64,000 bases of DNA from Prostheceraeus crozeri (Eukaryota; Platyhelminthes; Polycladida; Euryleptidae), in the NCBI GenBank assembly GCA_907163375.1, contig CAJQUW010001420.1, positions 1,279,930 through 1,343,929 of the forward strand. Reading direction: 5' to 3'. Every line of letters starts with the position of its first letter. The stretch's first letter is position 1. Position numbers and translations under genes: made by a program. Below the pieces are notes generated by a model that saw nothing but the letters and a program-made list of their open reading frames with translations, ran no database searches and was not told the DNA's origin. Shown in pieces: positions 12,554 to 22,582 of the stretch.

Positions 12554-12986
12554 GGTACTTCTATTCTTACTAACGGTGAACTCCCCACATTTTTCAAGTT
12601 TTCCAAAATAATCAAATTTCGCCAGTTAGTCACATGGGGTCCAGAATAGACTTGATCTGTCACTGAGTGACACTACAGCACGACTGAGAAGTCTTACTTG
12701 AACCCTGGGATGAAGGATTGGTCCCTTGGATACTCAGTTAGAATACAAGGTTCAGCTGTGATCATGAACCTCGTGGCATTGTTGTCTACAGACAAATGAC
12801 GAGCAGAATTGTCTAATCCTGAGGCTGTAAATGTTCTACAAGTCAGATAAGAGGAGTTCTACAAACTCAACGCGCTAGTGAGACGGCCCATAGGAGCAAG
12901 AGAAGATCGTTGACAATGCAACACTTCCGGGTGTCAACAACAGAAATGTGAGAAATATGACAGAATGTAAAAAGAATAGAAGTACC
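12554..12986 (+). mobile_element. MITE, GGTACTTCTATTC family, copy 1
   Basis: Begins GGTACTTCTATTCTTAC and ends AAGAATAGAAGTACC, so the termini are inverted repeats of about 15 bp. Flanks are GAACATAG (12546-12553) and GAACATTG (12987-12994), an 8-bp duplication with one mismatch. The whole 433 bp is homologous to the reverse complement of 13130-13549. No coding capacity. The 8-bp duplication fits the hAT or P superfamilies. Confidence 0.85.
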
Positions 12987-13129
12987 GAACATTGAATATC
13001 TTTCTACGGTATATAACAAGAGCAACCGAATGCATGATATGAATGAATCAATGCTTCAGAACTTTAGTCGTTTTCATTTATTATAAGTGATGAGTTCGAC
13101 AATCAACTCAAGTCACGAGGATGACAATC

Positions 13130-13549
13130 GGTACTTCTACTTCCCTCCCCTACAATTTTGTTGTTGAAACCCTCGAGTATTGCATTGTAAGCGATCTTCT
13201 CTTAAGTGAGACCTAAGTGCAGACTCACCGTCGCAAAAGCGTCGAGTGTGTAAAATTCCTCTGGTTTGTAGAAAATTCACAGCACTTGCTTTGCCGTTCA
13301 TTGTGGCTGCAGTGTAGACAACAATTCCACGAAGTTAATGATCACAGCACAGCTGTATCTTGTATTCTAATTGAGTATCCAAGGTACCACTCCCTTATCC
13401 CACTGGTTAAGTGAGATTTCTCAATGGTATTGTGCTATCATTCAGTGATAGATCAAGTCTATTATAAATCCAATATGACTAAGCTTGACGAAATCCGATG
13501 AATTTGGAAACATTGGAAAATGTGGTGGTGGGTAAAGAATAGAAGTACC
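13130..13549 (-). mobile_element. MITE, GGTACTTCTATTC family, copy 2 (inverted)
   Basis: Inverted relative to copy 1, with a 143-bp spacer between them. Starts GGTACTTCTACTTCC, ends AAAGAATAGAAGTACC. Flanks are TGACAATC (13122-13129) and TGACAATT (13550-13557), so it has its own target duplication (7 of 8). Matching internal blocks include CTTGGATACTCARTTAGAATAC and AGAGAAGATCG. Confidence 0.85.
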
Positions 13550-13557
13550 TGACAATT

Positions 13558-14136
13558 TATCGAATTTTAGTGGTCGCAGCGTCCTGATATTAGACATTGT
13601 CAATTTCCGCTCCTGTATAACTTACTTATTCCAAATCTTTCAAAATTCATCTGAGAAATTTACTTAATGCAATGAGATACTAATTTCAAGTTGAAGGACT
13701 TAATAAGAGCAATAACTCAATCATCCGATATTGAGCTTATAGAGGTATAGATGTATAGTGTGTTGTCTGAAGTGCAATTAAAATAAATTGAGAAACATCC
13801 TAGAAGGATAAACAGTAGTCAAACCTGGACAAATAGTGGTTGATATTTACTTTTCTCTTTGAATAAACGGATGAGAATAAAACTCTGCTTTCTAGCAATT
13901 TCCTTCACATGATAAAAAACGAAAAACTCCTGCACTTTTTGCTGACGGAAATTGCATTTTGCTATTCATTGCAGTTTCAAGTCAGATTCCAACAACTTTC
14001 TCATGAGCGGAAATGTGGAAAAAGTGATCTAGAAATTTCTTAAATTTGAAATGAGCTCACGGTGAACTTCAACAAATTTAGGTGTACAAGAACTTTCTTA
14101 TTTGAATAACCATGGAATTATTTTTTCTGTTTACAG
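13558..14136. other. No recognisable gene; upstream of the zinc-knuckle exons
   Basis: No open frame. It ends in a splice-acceptor-like tract TTTTTTCTGTTTACAG at 14121-14136, so part of it may be intron of the gene whose last two exons follow. Confidence 0.45.
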
Positions 14137-14437
14137 GCTAATCAAAGAAGTAGACCTAAAGGACAAACACGGAAGAAGAGAAAAGTCCCACTACAAACCA
14201 GAAATTCATCTGTAAGTTTTGTGACCAATCTCTTGATGATCCATATGGATTTTTCCTCTTTCTTTGTAGAATTACGTGGACACAGAATGCATGTTCTGTG
14301 GATTGCTGTGTTCTGAATCCAGTGAGAATTGGATACAATGTTGCCGTTGTCTTAATTGGGCACACGAAGAATGCACAGCATACGAGAGCGGGTCAAACAA
14401 CATCTGTGACATTTGCGAAAATACCTTTGATGCGTGA
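14137..14437 (+). CDS. Last two exons of a pogo/Tigger-type transposase-like gene (PHD-like zinc knuckle)
   Basis: Exon 14137-14211 follows the acceptor TTTTTTCTGTTTACAG and encodes 25 residues including the basic run KGQTRKKRKVPLQ. Intron 14212-14269 is only 58 nt (GTAAGT ... TTTCTTTGTAG, phase 0). Exon 14270-14437 encodes 55 residues and TGA, with C-x2-C ... W-I-Q-C-C-x-C-x2-W-A-H-x2-C ... C-D-I-C. This Cys4-His-Cys3 pattern is PHD-like. A lysine/arginine-rich linker plus such a knuckle is common at the C-terminus of pogo/Tigger-type DDE proteins in invertebrates. No catalytic domain is visible upstream, so this is either a remnant or the end of a gene with distant exons. Each part is too short to stand out as an open frame; the splice signals and cysteines carry the call. 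Confidence 0.6.
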
Positions 14438-15787
14438 ATCCTTCGATACTTTTCTTTTATATTTCATACTTTAAGTTGAAAGAAACTGTTCATGAGTTTG
14501 CATGAGTTTGCATTGTTAATCATTTTTTGATCGGTTTATTGCTTCAAAAGCGTTATTAAGAAAAATAACATTAAGAAATGCGCTTATTTTTTATGAACCG
14601 TCATGCCCAGACATACCGGGCAAAATGGGTCAAGCAGTCAAATTGCTAATTTGTATCTTATCTTATTTTCTTTTAGAGGAGCACACTATTAATGGAGTTT
14701 ATATGAAAATTAGGATATTTATAAAACTAAATCAAATAAAAGCACCAGCGTTGACAATCATCAAAATATAAAAACAGCACTCTGAGGTTAAGTGACCCGC
14801 TTTGCCTGGGCTTCCCCTAGCACCTTCATACAGCTGTAAGGTGTTGCAATGTTCTGCGACATTGTAGTTCGTTTTGAGGTCAAAATTTGATCAAAATTTT
14901 GAGTGTCCTGCATGCTCCCTCATGTTTCGAAAAATGTCAAAATGGACGCGAAATATTTCTACTTAGTGTTTGACAAATGACTCTCCTAAATTATTTTAAT
15001 GTGATTGTAATTCAAGCCAGTGATTATTCTAAATTATCATAAATTTGTATAGATTTATCAAAATATGTAGAAATCCAATAGATTCAATATGTCGACTTTG
15101 CAGCCTGCCGGATAACCCATCATGCGAAATGCAATTAAGATTTTAATGTGTCTGTAATTCCACAATATTTTGCGGAAATTGAGATGATCAAAACTTTTGA
15201 TTCTTCCTTTCTACGCTCCATGCGTTAGATATTTTCATGTAGGCAAGAGCATGTTCATGATCAATGCCATGAAGTTGCCAAGAAGGTGAGCTTTTAGTTA
15301 GCTATACGCGAGTTGTAATATTATCGTGTGCGGTACTTCTGTGTTCTAAACATTGCAAATGCAAAACTGACATGATATGTCAAAATTTTGCCCAACTAGG
15401 AATATTTGAAGTCACAATCTGTGTGATGACACGTCATCATGGCTCGTATTTATTCAACAATTTTTGGTGTGCCACACTAAATGTTCGGGCATCAATTAAT
15501 TTCATCATTGAAATGGCTATAATGTCTAATAGAGCGCCGTCACATCTTAAGGCAGCGTGTCAAGTGAACTCTTGCCTTACCTGACAATTCGAGCCGGCTC
15601 GCGAAAACTCGGATGTGTATATAGTTTTTAGCAATAAAGTGGAAATACTTTTAGCAGCAAACTTATTCTTGGGGAGACGAGACAAATTGGTGTGATATCC
15701 ACAATGAAATAAGTTAGCATAATTTCAATTAAATTTTAGCTATTCGATTACTCGATGCTGATACTATTCTCTAAGTAGCATCACAAG
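14438..15787. other. No gene; possible small inverted-repeat element at 14605-14813
   Basis: GCCCAGACATACCGGGCAAA at 14605 and, inverted, TGACCCGCTTTGCCTGGGC ending at 14813 share GCCCAG..GGCAAA..GGGTCA, suggesting a MITE of about 210 bp. I found no target duplication. The remainder is AT-rich and is the 3' side of the minus-strand gene at 15788. Confidence 0.4.
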
Positions 15788-16888
15788 TCATCGCAAATAG
15801 ATGGCAAGAAGAGGTACTACGATGGCAATTATGACAACACAAGCAAACAAAATTGAAATGACGATCTTCAGGCGTTTTGAAATTTGACATCTCGTCTTTT
15901 GTATTACTTTTAAAGAACACAATTCTGGGTCGGTGGAAATCGGTGCAACCACTGCAGTTGGAATGTTGATGCTAAGATTCCAATTACCTGTTGTTTCTTG
16001 TAAAACACTGTTATCTGATCCTATCGACTGCCGATGTTCATTCAGCTGACTTGCTTTTCTTTGCTCAATTTCAGCAGCATCAGTCAATGCAAGCCAAGGA
16101 GTTGCGGCAACTTGCACTGAGTTTTGAAGAGAGCACAGAACAGTTCCGACTTCACGATGCTCTTGTCTTAATTCTTCAAAATCTGCCAGCAAATCTGCGT
16201 TTTCTGTGTCTTCTCCACCAAGCATAGAAACCCGTCGAGACGTATGCATAGATGATGGCAGACTTCTGTTTATATTGAAATGAAACTTTGATTTGTCCTC
16301 TGTGCCCACGTGAATTGAGTTTTTCAGCCTCATCGAAGTTTGTAAAATTCGAATAGTACGAGTCAGACGAGTCATAAAAGACTCTAGTATCGAAGCAAAG
16401 AGAAAGAAGAGACGTGGCTCACACACATTGTTATCCACTGTTGAATCGTCACCGCTTTTGTCTACACCAAACTTCAGTAAATTCACTGACACATCACGAA
16501 TATTGACCAATATTCGACGTCTGGCAATCCTAAGGTCAACTCGTAAAGACTGAGAGTCAACAATTGTTGCCACTTGCAAGAGAACATAATCAAGTCTTGC
16601 CACATCGTTGCTCAGGTGCTTCAACAAATCCTCCACTCGCTTCGGGTCGGCCATGGGTTGGCATATTGTCGGCACATTGACTGAATGGCAGCTTGACTTC
16701 GGCCCATGGCCCTTGGAAGGGCCGTTTTGCGGAGTCCGTGAGGGATCCAGCGAGAGACGAAATATACGGGACCATTGAGTTTTGAGTCGACGTCCGCGGT
16801 TTAATTCAGCTGTGTTGTCTGCTTCGTTGCCCCTCACAACAGCGTGTTCCCGATACGCTGACAATTTCTTTCGAATGACTTTCGCCAT
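15788..16888 (-). CDS. RGS9BP/RGS7BP-like membrane anchor for R7 RGS proteins
   Basis: A 366-residue intronless frame. Residues 85-135 (RVEDLLKHLSNDVARLDYVL ... DSQSLRVDLRIARRR) match the start of the R7BP/R9AP family, whose vertebrate members have DSQNLRQELQKTRQ at this point. A second conserved helix (ADLLADFEELRQEHREVGTV, 231-250) ends in the PWLAL region that corresponds to the syntaxin-like core. Residues 340-363 are one hydrophobic segment followed by YLR, a tail anchor as in R9AP. Family members hold R7 RGS-Gbeta5 complexes at membranes and speed GTP hydrolysis on G-alpha, for example in photoreceptors. The N-terminal 75-80 residues are basic, low in complexity and extra to the vertebrate length (about 235-257). 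Met79 (16654) is a credible alternative start, although the first ATG has a good context (GCGATGG). No disabling change is seen. The family call rests on short matches recalled by eye. Confidence 0.7.
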   Translation of the reverse strand: MAKVIRKKLSAYREHAVVRGNEADNTAELNRGRRLKTQWSRIFRLSLDPSRTPQNGPSKGHGPKSSCHSVNVPTICQPMADPKRVEDLLKHLSNDVARLDYVLLQVATIVDSQSLRVDLRIARRRILVNIRDVSVNLLKFGVDKSGDDSTVDNNVCEPRLFFLFASILESFMTRLTRTIRILQTSMRLKNSIHVGTEDKSKFHFNINRSLPSSMHTSRRVSMLGGEDTENADLLADFEELRQEHREVGTVLCSLQNSVQVAATPWLALTDAAEIEQRKASQLNEHRQSIGSDNSVLQETTGNWNLSINIPTAVVAPISTDPELCSLKVIQKTRCQISKRLKIVISILFACVVIIAIVVPLLAIYLR

Positions 16889-18145
16889 CGCAACTTGCTG
16901 AAGAGAGGAATAGAGACGAAGTTTGTGTAATTTAACAAGTGGCCACTAAGGAAGCCGCAACGGAATGCTAAAGAAGGAATCTTTGAGATATCACGACAAA
17001 AATCAAAAATAAGATGAGTTAACGGCGAAAATGATATGCAATAATTTGATAGAAAGTCAGAAATGGTTAGCACACAATTTGACTCTCAGAAACGTCACGT
17101 TGATAATCGCAGTGAGTACTTACAACATCCTCCAAATGACAAAATGATCTCAATGAATGCTTGAGGCACGCCTGTGAATTCTTCCTGTGTTTCTCTCACT
17201 TTAATGGGAATATGCATGTATAATCTAAGATTTTCAACATAATCGATAGAATAGCCACGTGCAAAAGTAAGCAATTGCAACTTAACAATGCAAAATGTCA
17301 CACTGAGTTAAATATAATTGAGGCAATTTTAGATTATTGCACTTAAGAATTTTAGCCCAGACACATATGAGGATTAATTGCGCCGCACGTTCACAACTAA
17401 TGATGTTAAGAGAGGAAACTTGCATGATGTATAGAAATGAAAAATTGAAGAAAAGACAGGTGTTGTGTTTTCCATCATAAGTCAGAGAAGATGCTATTTT
17501 TACAGAATAACATTTGCGTCATATTGAAACCTAAGAAAATTTGGCAGCAGTGCATTTACTTATTTAGATGCAAAATGAAAAGTTGAATTTGCAACGCTAA
17601 TGAAACAATTTCAGATGCTTGTAGTCTATTACTACCTATTTTAATTTTGATTAGTGAAATAAAGATCTTGATCCTATTATATGATTGCAATTTCACGCAT
17701 TTGTCTTGAGCCATTAATTAAATTAAATGCTTGTTCGTTGTAGTCATTGAGAGAATTTACCTTCACAAAACGAAAATCCAAAAACTCTCACCTTCAATGA
17801 TGATACTGAATTAAACAACCAATCAACCAAACGATATCAGTAGATCGTCACTGTCGCGTCAATATCGCACATGTGCTTTTTAGGGACGGTGGTAATACCT
17901 ACTATATACATTTTTAGCAATATCCGTTTTTTCAATGAAAGTTATATCGATGCTCATCCGGATCATGTGTCAAAATTTCGGTGGTTAATAGGGCCTAAAT
18001 CCTAGGGAAAAATCACTCAGTAGTTTGGCCCTACACTGTCAAAGCATGTGCTTACTTTTGGTTAGCACCTCACCTGTGAATTCTTGGTTAATATCGCATA
18101 TGTGCTTAGCAAGTAATATATCACATGTGCATTACCAATATTATA
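16889..18145. other. No gene; upstream of the R9AP-like gene
   Basis: No open frame with recognisable content. Promoter and 5' UTR of the minus-strand gene should lie just above 16888, but no specific element stands out. Confidence 0.45.
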
Positions 18146-18147
18146 TA

Positions 18148-18576
18148 CACTGTAAACCGCTGACTGATAACTGACGGACATCAATCCTACAAAATCTGTT
18201 TTGTCGGTCATTGTTAGTTCTTGTAGGCTGATTGCCACTGCATGAACACCTACAATATCTGACAAAAAGCGACAAAATGAGTAGTAATGAATTATAGCTC
18301 TGATTTTATCAAAAATGTAGGTAATTGATTAAATTATGTCAAAATAAATCATGGTTTTGCCACACAATAATACAGATTGCCAAAAAGTCAAGCAATCACT
18401 AATCGAAAATATCAATCAATATTCAACAGGTTTTGTTTGCATACAAAACATCTGTTTCAATGTCTGTGGAGAACCCACAAATTCGTCGGATATCACTGGA
18501 TATTGGAGGTGACAATCGTCGGTTGATTTTGTTAGTAATTTTGTAGGACAATATTGTCGGTCTATGGTTTACAGTG
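18148..18576. mobile_element. CACTG-terminated non-autonomous element 1
   Basis: Starts CACTGTAAACCGCTGAC and ends GTCTATGGTTTACAGTG, with TA on both sides (18146-18147 and 18577-18578). Subterminal regions repeat TGTAGG and TGTCGG in both orientations, such as CCTACAAAATC on the left and TTTTGTAGGAC on the right. CACTR ends, a 2-bp duplication and subterminal motif arrays suggest a CACTA/CMC-like DNA transposon. No transposase. Confidence 0.7.
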
Positions 18577-18578
18577 TA

Positions 18579-20104
18579 CAATTGCAGCCCTTTCATGGAC
18601 TCAATTCATATTTCAAATATCTGGTCGATGGCAAGGCACAGGTCTGAGTGTTTATATTTTCGGTAAGTAGCCTACTGCAGTCTACAGACACTGTTTTGCT
18701 TCCTCTGAAAAGTTTATAATTTGACACATAGTAAGTATTAACCAATTACCTTGAAATCACATATCGGATAATATCGCGACACAACGAATTATTTTAATAA
18801 ATCAGATGATGAAGCTAATTTTGTACAGAAGCACATAGAAGAGGAAACTGTGTTCTCATGGTCTCGTTTGTTCTCCTTTGTCAAATGCAAAAGTACTGTA
18901 CAAAAATCAATTAACAAGGATAAAGCGGAATAAAACTTCAAATTACAGACCAATTCACGCAATCGGCACCGCAGAGAGCAGACAAGATCATAAGACTTTA
19001 AATTTAAGTATAGGCAGCTAGGAAGATCTTAAGATAGAATAAAAATTTAGGACAATGAGATCTCAGAAATCTCGGGATTGATGTCTGTGATATTTCCATT
19101 AGAATGAGATTTTCTGACATCACATTTTCGGCCGATGAGCATCTTTGGTCGCATCAAAATATAAGTAGCATCCTGTCATATTGACTAAAGGCAATTTTAG
19201 CAATTATAGCCAATTGCGGAAGGCAATTTTTAATTGAAATTGACTTTTTTCATTCAACACATGGACACTGAGATGATGATTCATCGTGGCTTGCTTGTTA
19301 TGAAGCCTAAATTAATACCGAATAAAAATCAACTCAGATTTGATGATGAATTTACGATTCATATGCAGGCCTATTACAGATACACAAAAGCAAAAAATGC
19401 AAAACAATATGAACAAGAAAAGCTCATTGTAATTTTCACGAATGAAATTTCGACGACTAGCCGTGAACAATTACCTCTAAAAAACGTCAATGCACTTTAA
19501 AATGTTTCTTCAAATAAAAATTCGTCCGCAGTTCTAATGGCCAGCTACATGTAAGCTAAGTAGCCTACCTTCCATATCCTCTATTCATAAATGTGCTGCC
19601 GTGCATGCCCTTTCCGTTCACAACTTTACGTGTAATTCTCACGAATCTCTTAGAGCCATGAGATACCTTGAAAATTTCAAATTCTTGGATGAATTTTCAC
19701 GTATTTGACAACGCTATAATTTAAATGTATCAAGTAATGATTTCTCATTTCTATCCACGTGTCGTTGTAAATTGCATTTATGAAAGGGGAATGAAAATTA
19801 GTCACTTGGGATTTGATAGTCATAATGCGCCACAAATGAAACAGTAAATCAAGAAAGACTAACTGAAATTTAACTGAAATATAAAAGCGGTTTGAACAAT
19901 ACGAAAGTTAATTAATAATGAAGAAATGAGAAATAATCTTGCAAACCTGGGAATAGCCTATTCCCATTTTATCAATTTTCAAACCAGTGAATGTTGATCT
20001 CAGCGGTAGGAGTAAGTGCGTAAATTTATTGCAGTCACCATAGAATAGTGATTAATATTTTCCGGTTTTTCTGTGGAAAATTTTTGTGATATAATTTGTA
20101 CGCT
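18579..20104. other. No recognisable gene
   Basis: AT-rich. The 88-codon plus-strand frame at 19234-19500 is lysine-rich and matches nothing that I know. Confidence 0.45.
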
Positions 20105-20314
20105 TACTACCACAGTCGAGGAAGCTATGCACCAATAAAGTTGGTCTAAAACTCTAGCGATTTCATCATTATTTCGATTAAAACGGTTGCTCAAAGCGAT
20201 GCGAATCCCTTCCGCTGATTTTAGAGCATTCCTTTGTTGCCAGTCAGTGGCGTCGCGTGCTCCCAGACCATAGGCCTTCGCTCGGCATTGAAATACTATT
20301 TCTATGCCAGACAT
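20105..20314 (-). CDS. Possible first coding exon of an unknown gene
   Basis: The minus strand opens with ATG (AAAAATGTCTGG context) and encodes MSGIEIVFQCRAKAYGLGAR ... NRFNRNNDEIARVLDQLYWC, a well-mixed, amphipathic sequence unlike its AT-biased surroundings. A donor-like GTAGTAAGCG lies near 20108, after which the frame becomes less protein-like. No family is recognised and no downstream exon is found, so it may be chance. Confidence 0.25.
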
Positions 20315-20689
20315 TTTTATGTTACAACATTAATTTTCATAAACGATGAATTTTCCATAACAATTTCATGAACATTTTTTAAGGACGAGTGAATGTGCAC
20401 ATGAGAAGTTGATTGCTAATGTCGCTTAACCGCCTTGCTCAAGGAGCTCAGATTACTATATCCCCTCTCTATCCAGACCACATTTTCTCGAGATAAAAGG
20501 AGGCAAGGCCAGCAGTTTCTTGCGTTTCCCACGGTCGGTCAGGCACTCACTTGTTTGAAATTTTGATGCACTAAAATGTCTTGTATATCTTTTATTTCTT
20601 TCTCTGTGAGTACTTTCAGTTTTTATATCAGATGTTGGCCTACCTTGCTTGACGACTGTCATCTTTTCAGTATATTCCCTTCCGACGAA

Positions 20690-21540
20690 AGGCGTGGTTA
20701 TGAGCTCATCTACAGTACTAAACATAGCGTCACATCAATCACGCAAAAGCAAATTATGGAATTCTACCGAATCTGGGTGCTCGAGTCAGATGCATTACTC
20801 TGCACTCATTACCCTGACACGCTGCGTCTCATAGAGATTCAACGGAAAAAGTTATAAACAGACGGATGGTTTGGCTATGAGGAGTCCATTAAATGTATCT
20901 TTTGCGAACATTTTCGTGGGATATCACGAGCGTCGTATTGTGACACAATTTCCGGAACTGTTATCTTATGTGAGATATATAGACGATACGTACGTGGTTC
21001 TACCTCATTCAAAGAAGGCAGAATTTCTCATTACCTTGAACAATCTCCATCCTAACTTGATATTCACAGAGGATGACGACAACCATTTCCTGGATGCATC
21101 CTTGGATGTATCACAGACTGGTATGGTGAAGACAGGAAGTCTACTTTTTCCGGCTTGTATACTAATTACAATTCCTTTTGCACAAAGCCTTACAAAATTA
21201 ATTTGGTGAGGACTCTCCTCATGAGATCCAGACGGATTTGTTCTCCTGAGTTTATTCTACCAGAAGAAGAATTCCTCCGCAAGACTCTTGTCAATAGTGG
21301 TTTCCCGGAATGGTCTATCAGGAAGCATTCTGCATCCGTGGTAAGAGCTCCAGTTCTCACCGCAAAGAAGAAACCTGTCTTCTTCTCTCTACCTTATTAT
21401 GGTCGCTGCAGTGAAGAGGAGGCTGCGCGTCAAGTGGTGAAGGCTATTGAGAGAGCCTACATGCATGTCAAGGCCATCTTTTTCTTCAAGACAAGTCGCC
21501 TCTCCAGTAATGGTCGCAAGGATCTACCAGGGCATCAATA
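20690..21540 (+). pseudogene. Old Penelope-like reverse transcriptase fragment
   Basis: Plus strand. FNGKSYKQTDGLAMRSPL...FANIFV (RT motif 4; 20840-20930), YVRYIDDTYVVL (catalytic YIDD, about 20970), NNLHPNLIFTEDDDNHFLDASLD, then after a frameshift near 21150-21160 YTNYNSFCTKPYKINLVRTLL and FSLPYYG...AIERAYMHVKAIFFFKTSRL. These are the late RT and linker blocks of EN+ Penelope-like elements. RT motifs A and earlier are missing or decayed, and the frame is cut at 21541 before any GIY-YIG domain. It is a different and older lineage than the element at 22.6-29.0 kb. Confidence 0.8.
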
Positions 21541-21908
21541 AACTATATACAAACCCTTTATGAACACAAAGGGGTGGACGGCTCAAAATATACAAGGCTT
21601 CTAAATGCGCAAGGAAGTGACATTGAAAGAACTGTGTAAAATAGAAAAATAAGACGGAAAAGAAAATCCTTTAAAATCATTACAATCATTACAATGATTA
21701 GAAGCCGCGAAAGCGCTCGCGATGGCATTATGCAGGCATGTAGTCGATTGTAATGATTTTAAAGGATTTTCTTTTCCGTCTTATTTTTCTATTTTACACA
21801 GTTCTTTTAACGTCACTTCCTTGCGGATTTTAGAAACCTTTATAATTTGAATCGTGCACCATCCCTTTGTGTTCATAAAGAGTTCGTATATAGTTAGTTG
21901 ATGCCGTG
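21533..21908. repeat. Imperfect inverted repeat next to the old Penelope-like fragment
   Basis: The left arm at 21533-21695 (GCATCAATAAACTATATAC ... AAAATCCTTTAAAATCATT) and the right arm at 21737-21908 are reverse complements over about 165 bp, with roughly one change in ten. A 41-bp spacer separates them. The left arm starts where the RT frame ends, so this may be the element's terminal region joined to an inverted second copy, as often seen in Penelope-like elements. Confidence 0.75.
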
Positions 21909-22062
21909 GTAGTCTTGATTGTCAACATTCTTTTGTGCCATCTTTCCGTCCCTCTGTGTCTTGAGTTTTACTCATTGCATCTAACTGTGTGCGCATTTCA
22001 CTGTGATGTCACTTATACTCGGCCGTATCGCATGATTAAAGACCTCGAAAGCGCTCGCGATG
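21696..22062 (+). ncRNA. Two decayed hammerhead-like motifs
   Basis: ATGATTA ... CGAAAGCGCTCGCGATG occurs at about 21697-21728 and again at about 22033-22063. In the second copy ATCGC just before the core can pair with GCGAT just after it (stem I), and GAAA is followed by the self-complementary AGCGCT and then C, the layout of a hammerhead with a palindromic stem III. The CTGATGA core has become ATGATTA, so catalysis is unlikely. Relics at best. Confidence 0.3.
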
Positions 22063-22569
22063 TCTGCATGTTTAAATAAATTTACATTGACGACTCTATT
22101 CCTTCAGAAAGACTGCTTTAACACGGCGTAGTACACATGTCCCTGTTTTATGCAGTATTGGATAGAATGAATGCATCACATATTTCATATTCATATTTGG
22201 CGAGTTACTCAAAAGTTGGCGAAGAACATATGAAGAACATTGAAGAACATATTTAAGATTCTATATTAGACGAATGACCTAATAGGAGTCAAAAGATATA
22301 AATGTAAAATCTAAAATGTAGTAAATGAGAAGTAACAACCTGTTTTGTGGACAATGACAAGATCTGCTTCCTTGACATTTTCGACCTGTTTAGGGGTAGA
22401 ATGGAACACTCTTGATCCATTATCATTCTCACAATGTTATTGAGGGCTACTATCTACGTCAGCCTCGAATATCCTGTGGTGTCTTTGCGAATAGTCATCG
22501 ATATATGCATCAGGAGGTGCTTCGGAAGAAATAATTCTCCCTCAAAGACTTCCTACGAAATCTGCAGCT
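21909..22569. other. No gene; contains the second hammerhead-like relic
   Basis: Sequence between the old and the young Penelope-like elements. No open frame. The last bases before the target duplication read TCTGCAGCT. Confidence 0.45.
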
Positions 22570-22582
22570 GATATCCGAAAAA

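Noticed and set aside
21696-22062. CGAAAGCGCTCGCGATG repeats as a CRISPR-like or bacterial repeat
   Set aside because: Only two copies, unequal spacing, eukaryotic context and better explained as ribozyme relics.
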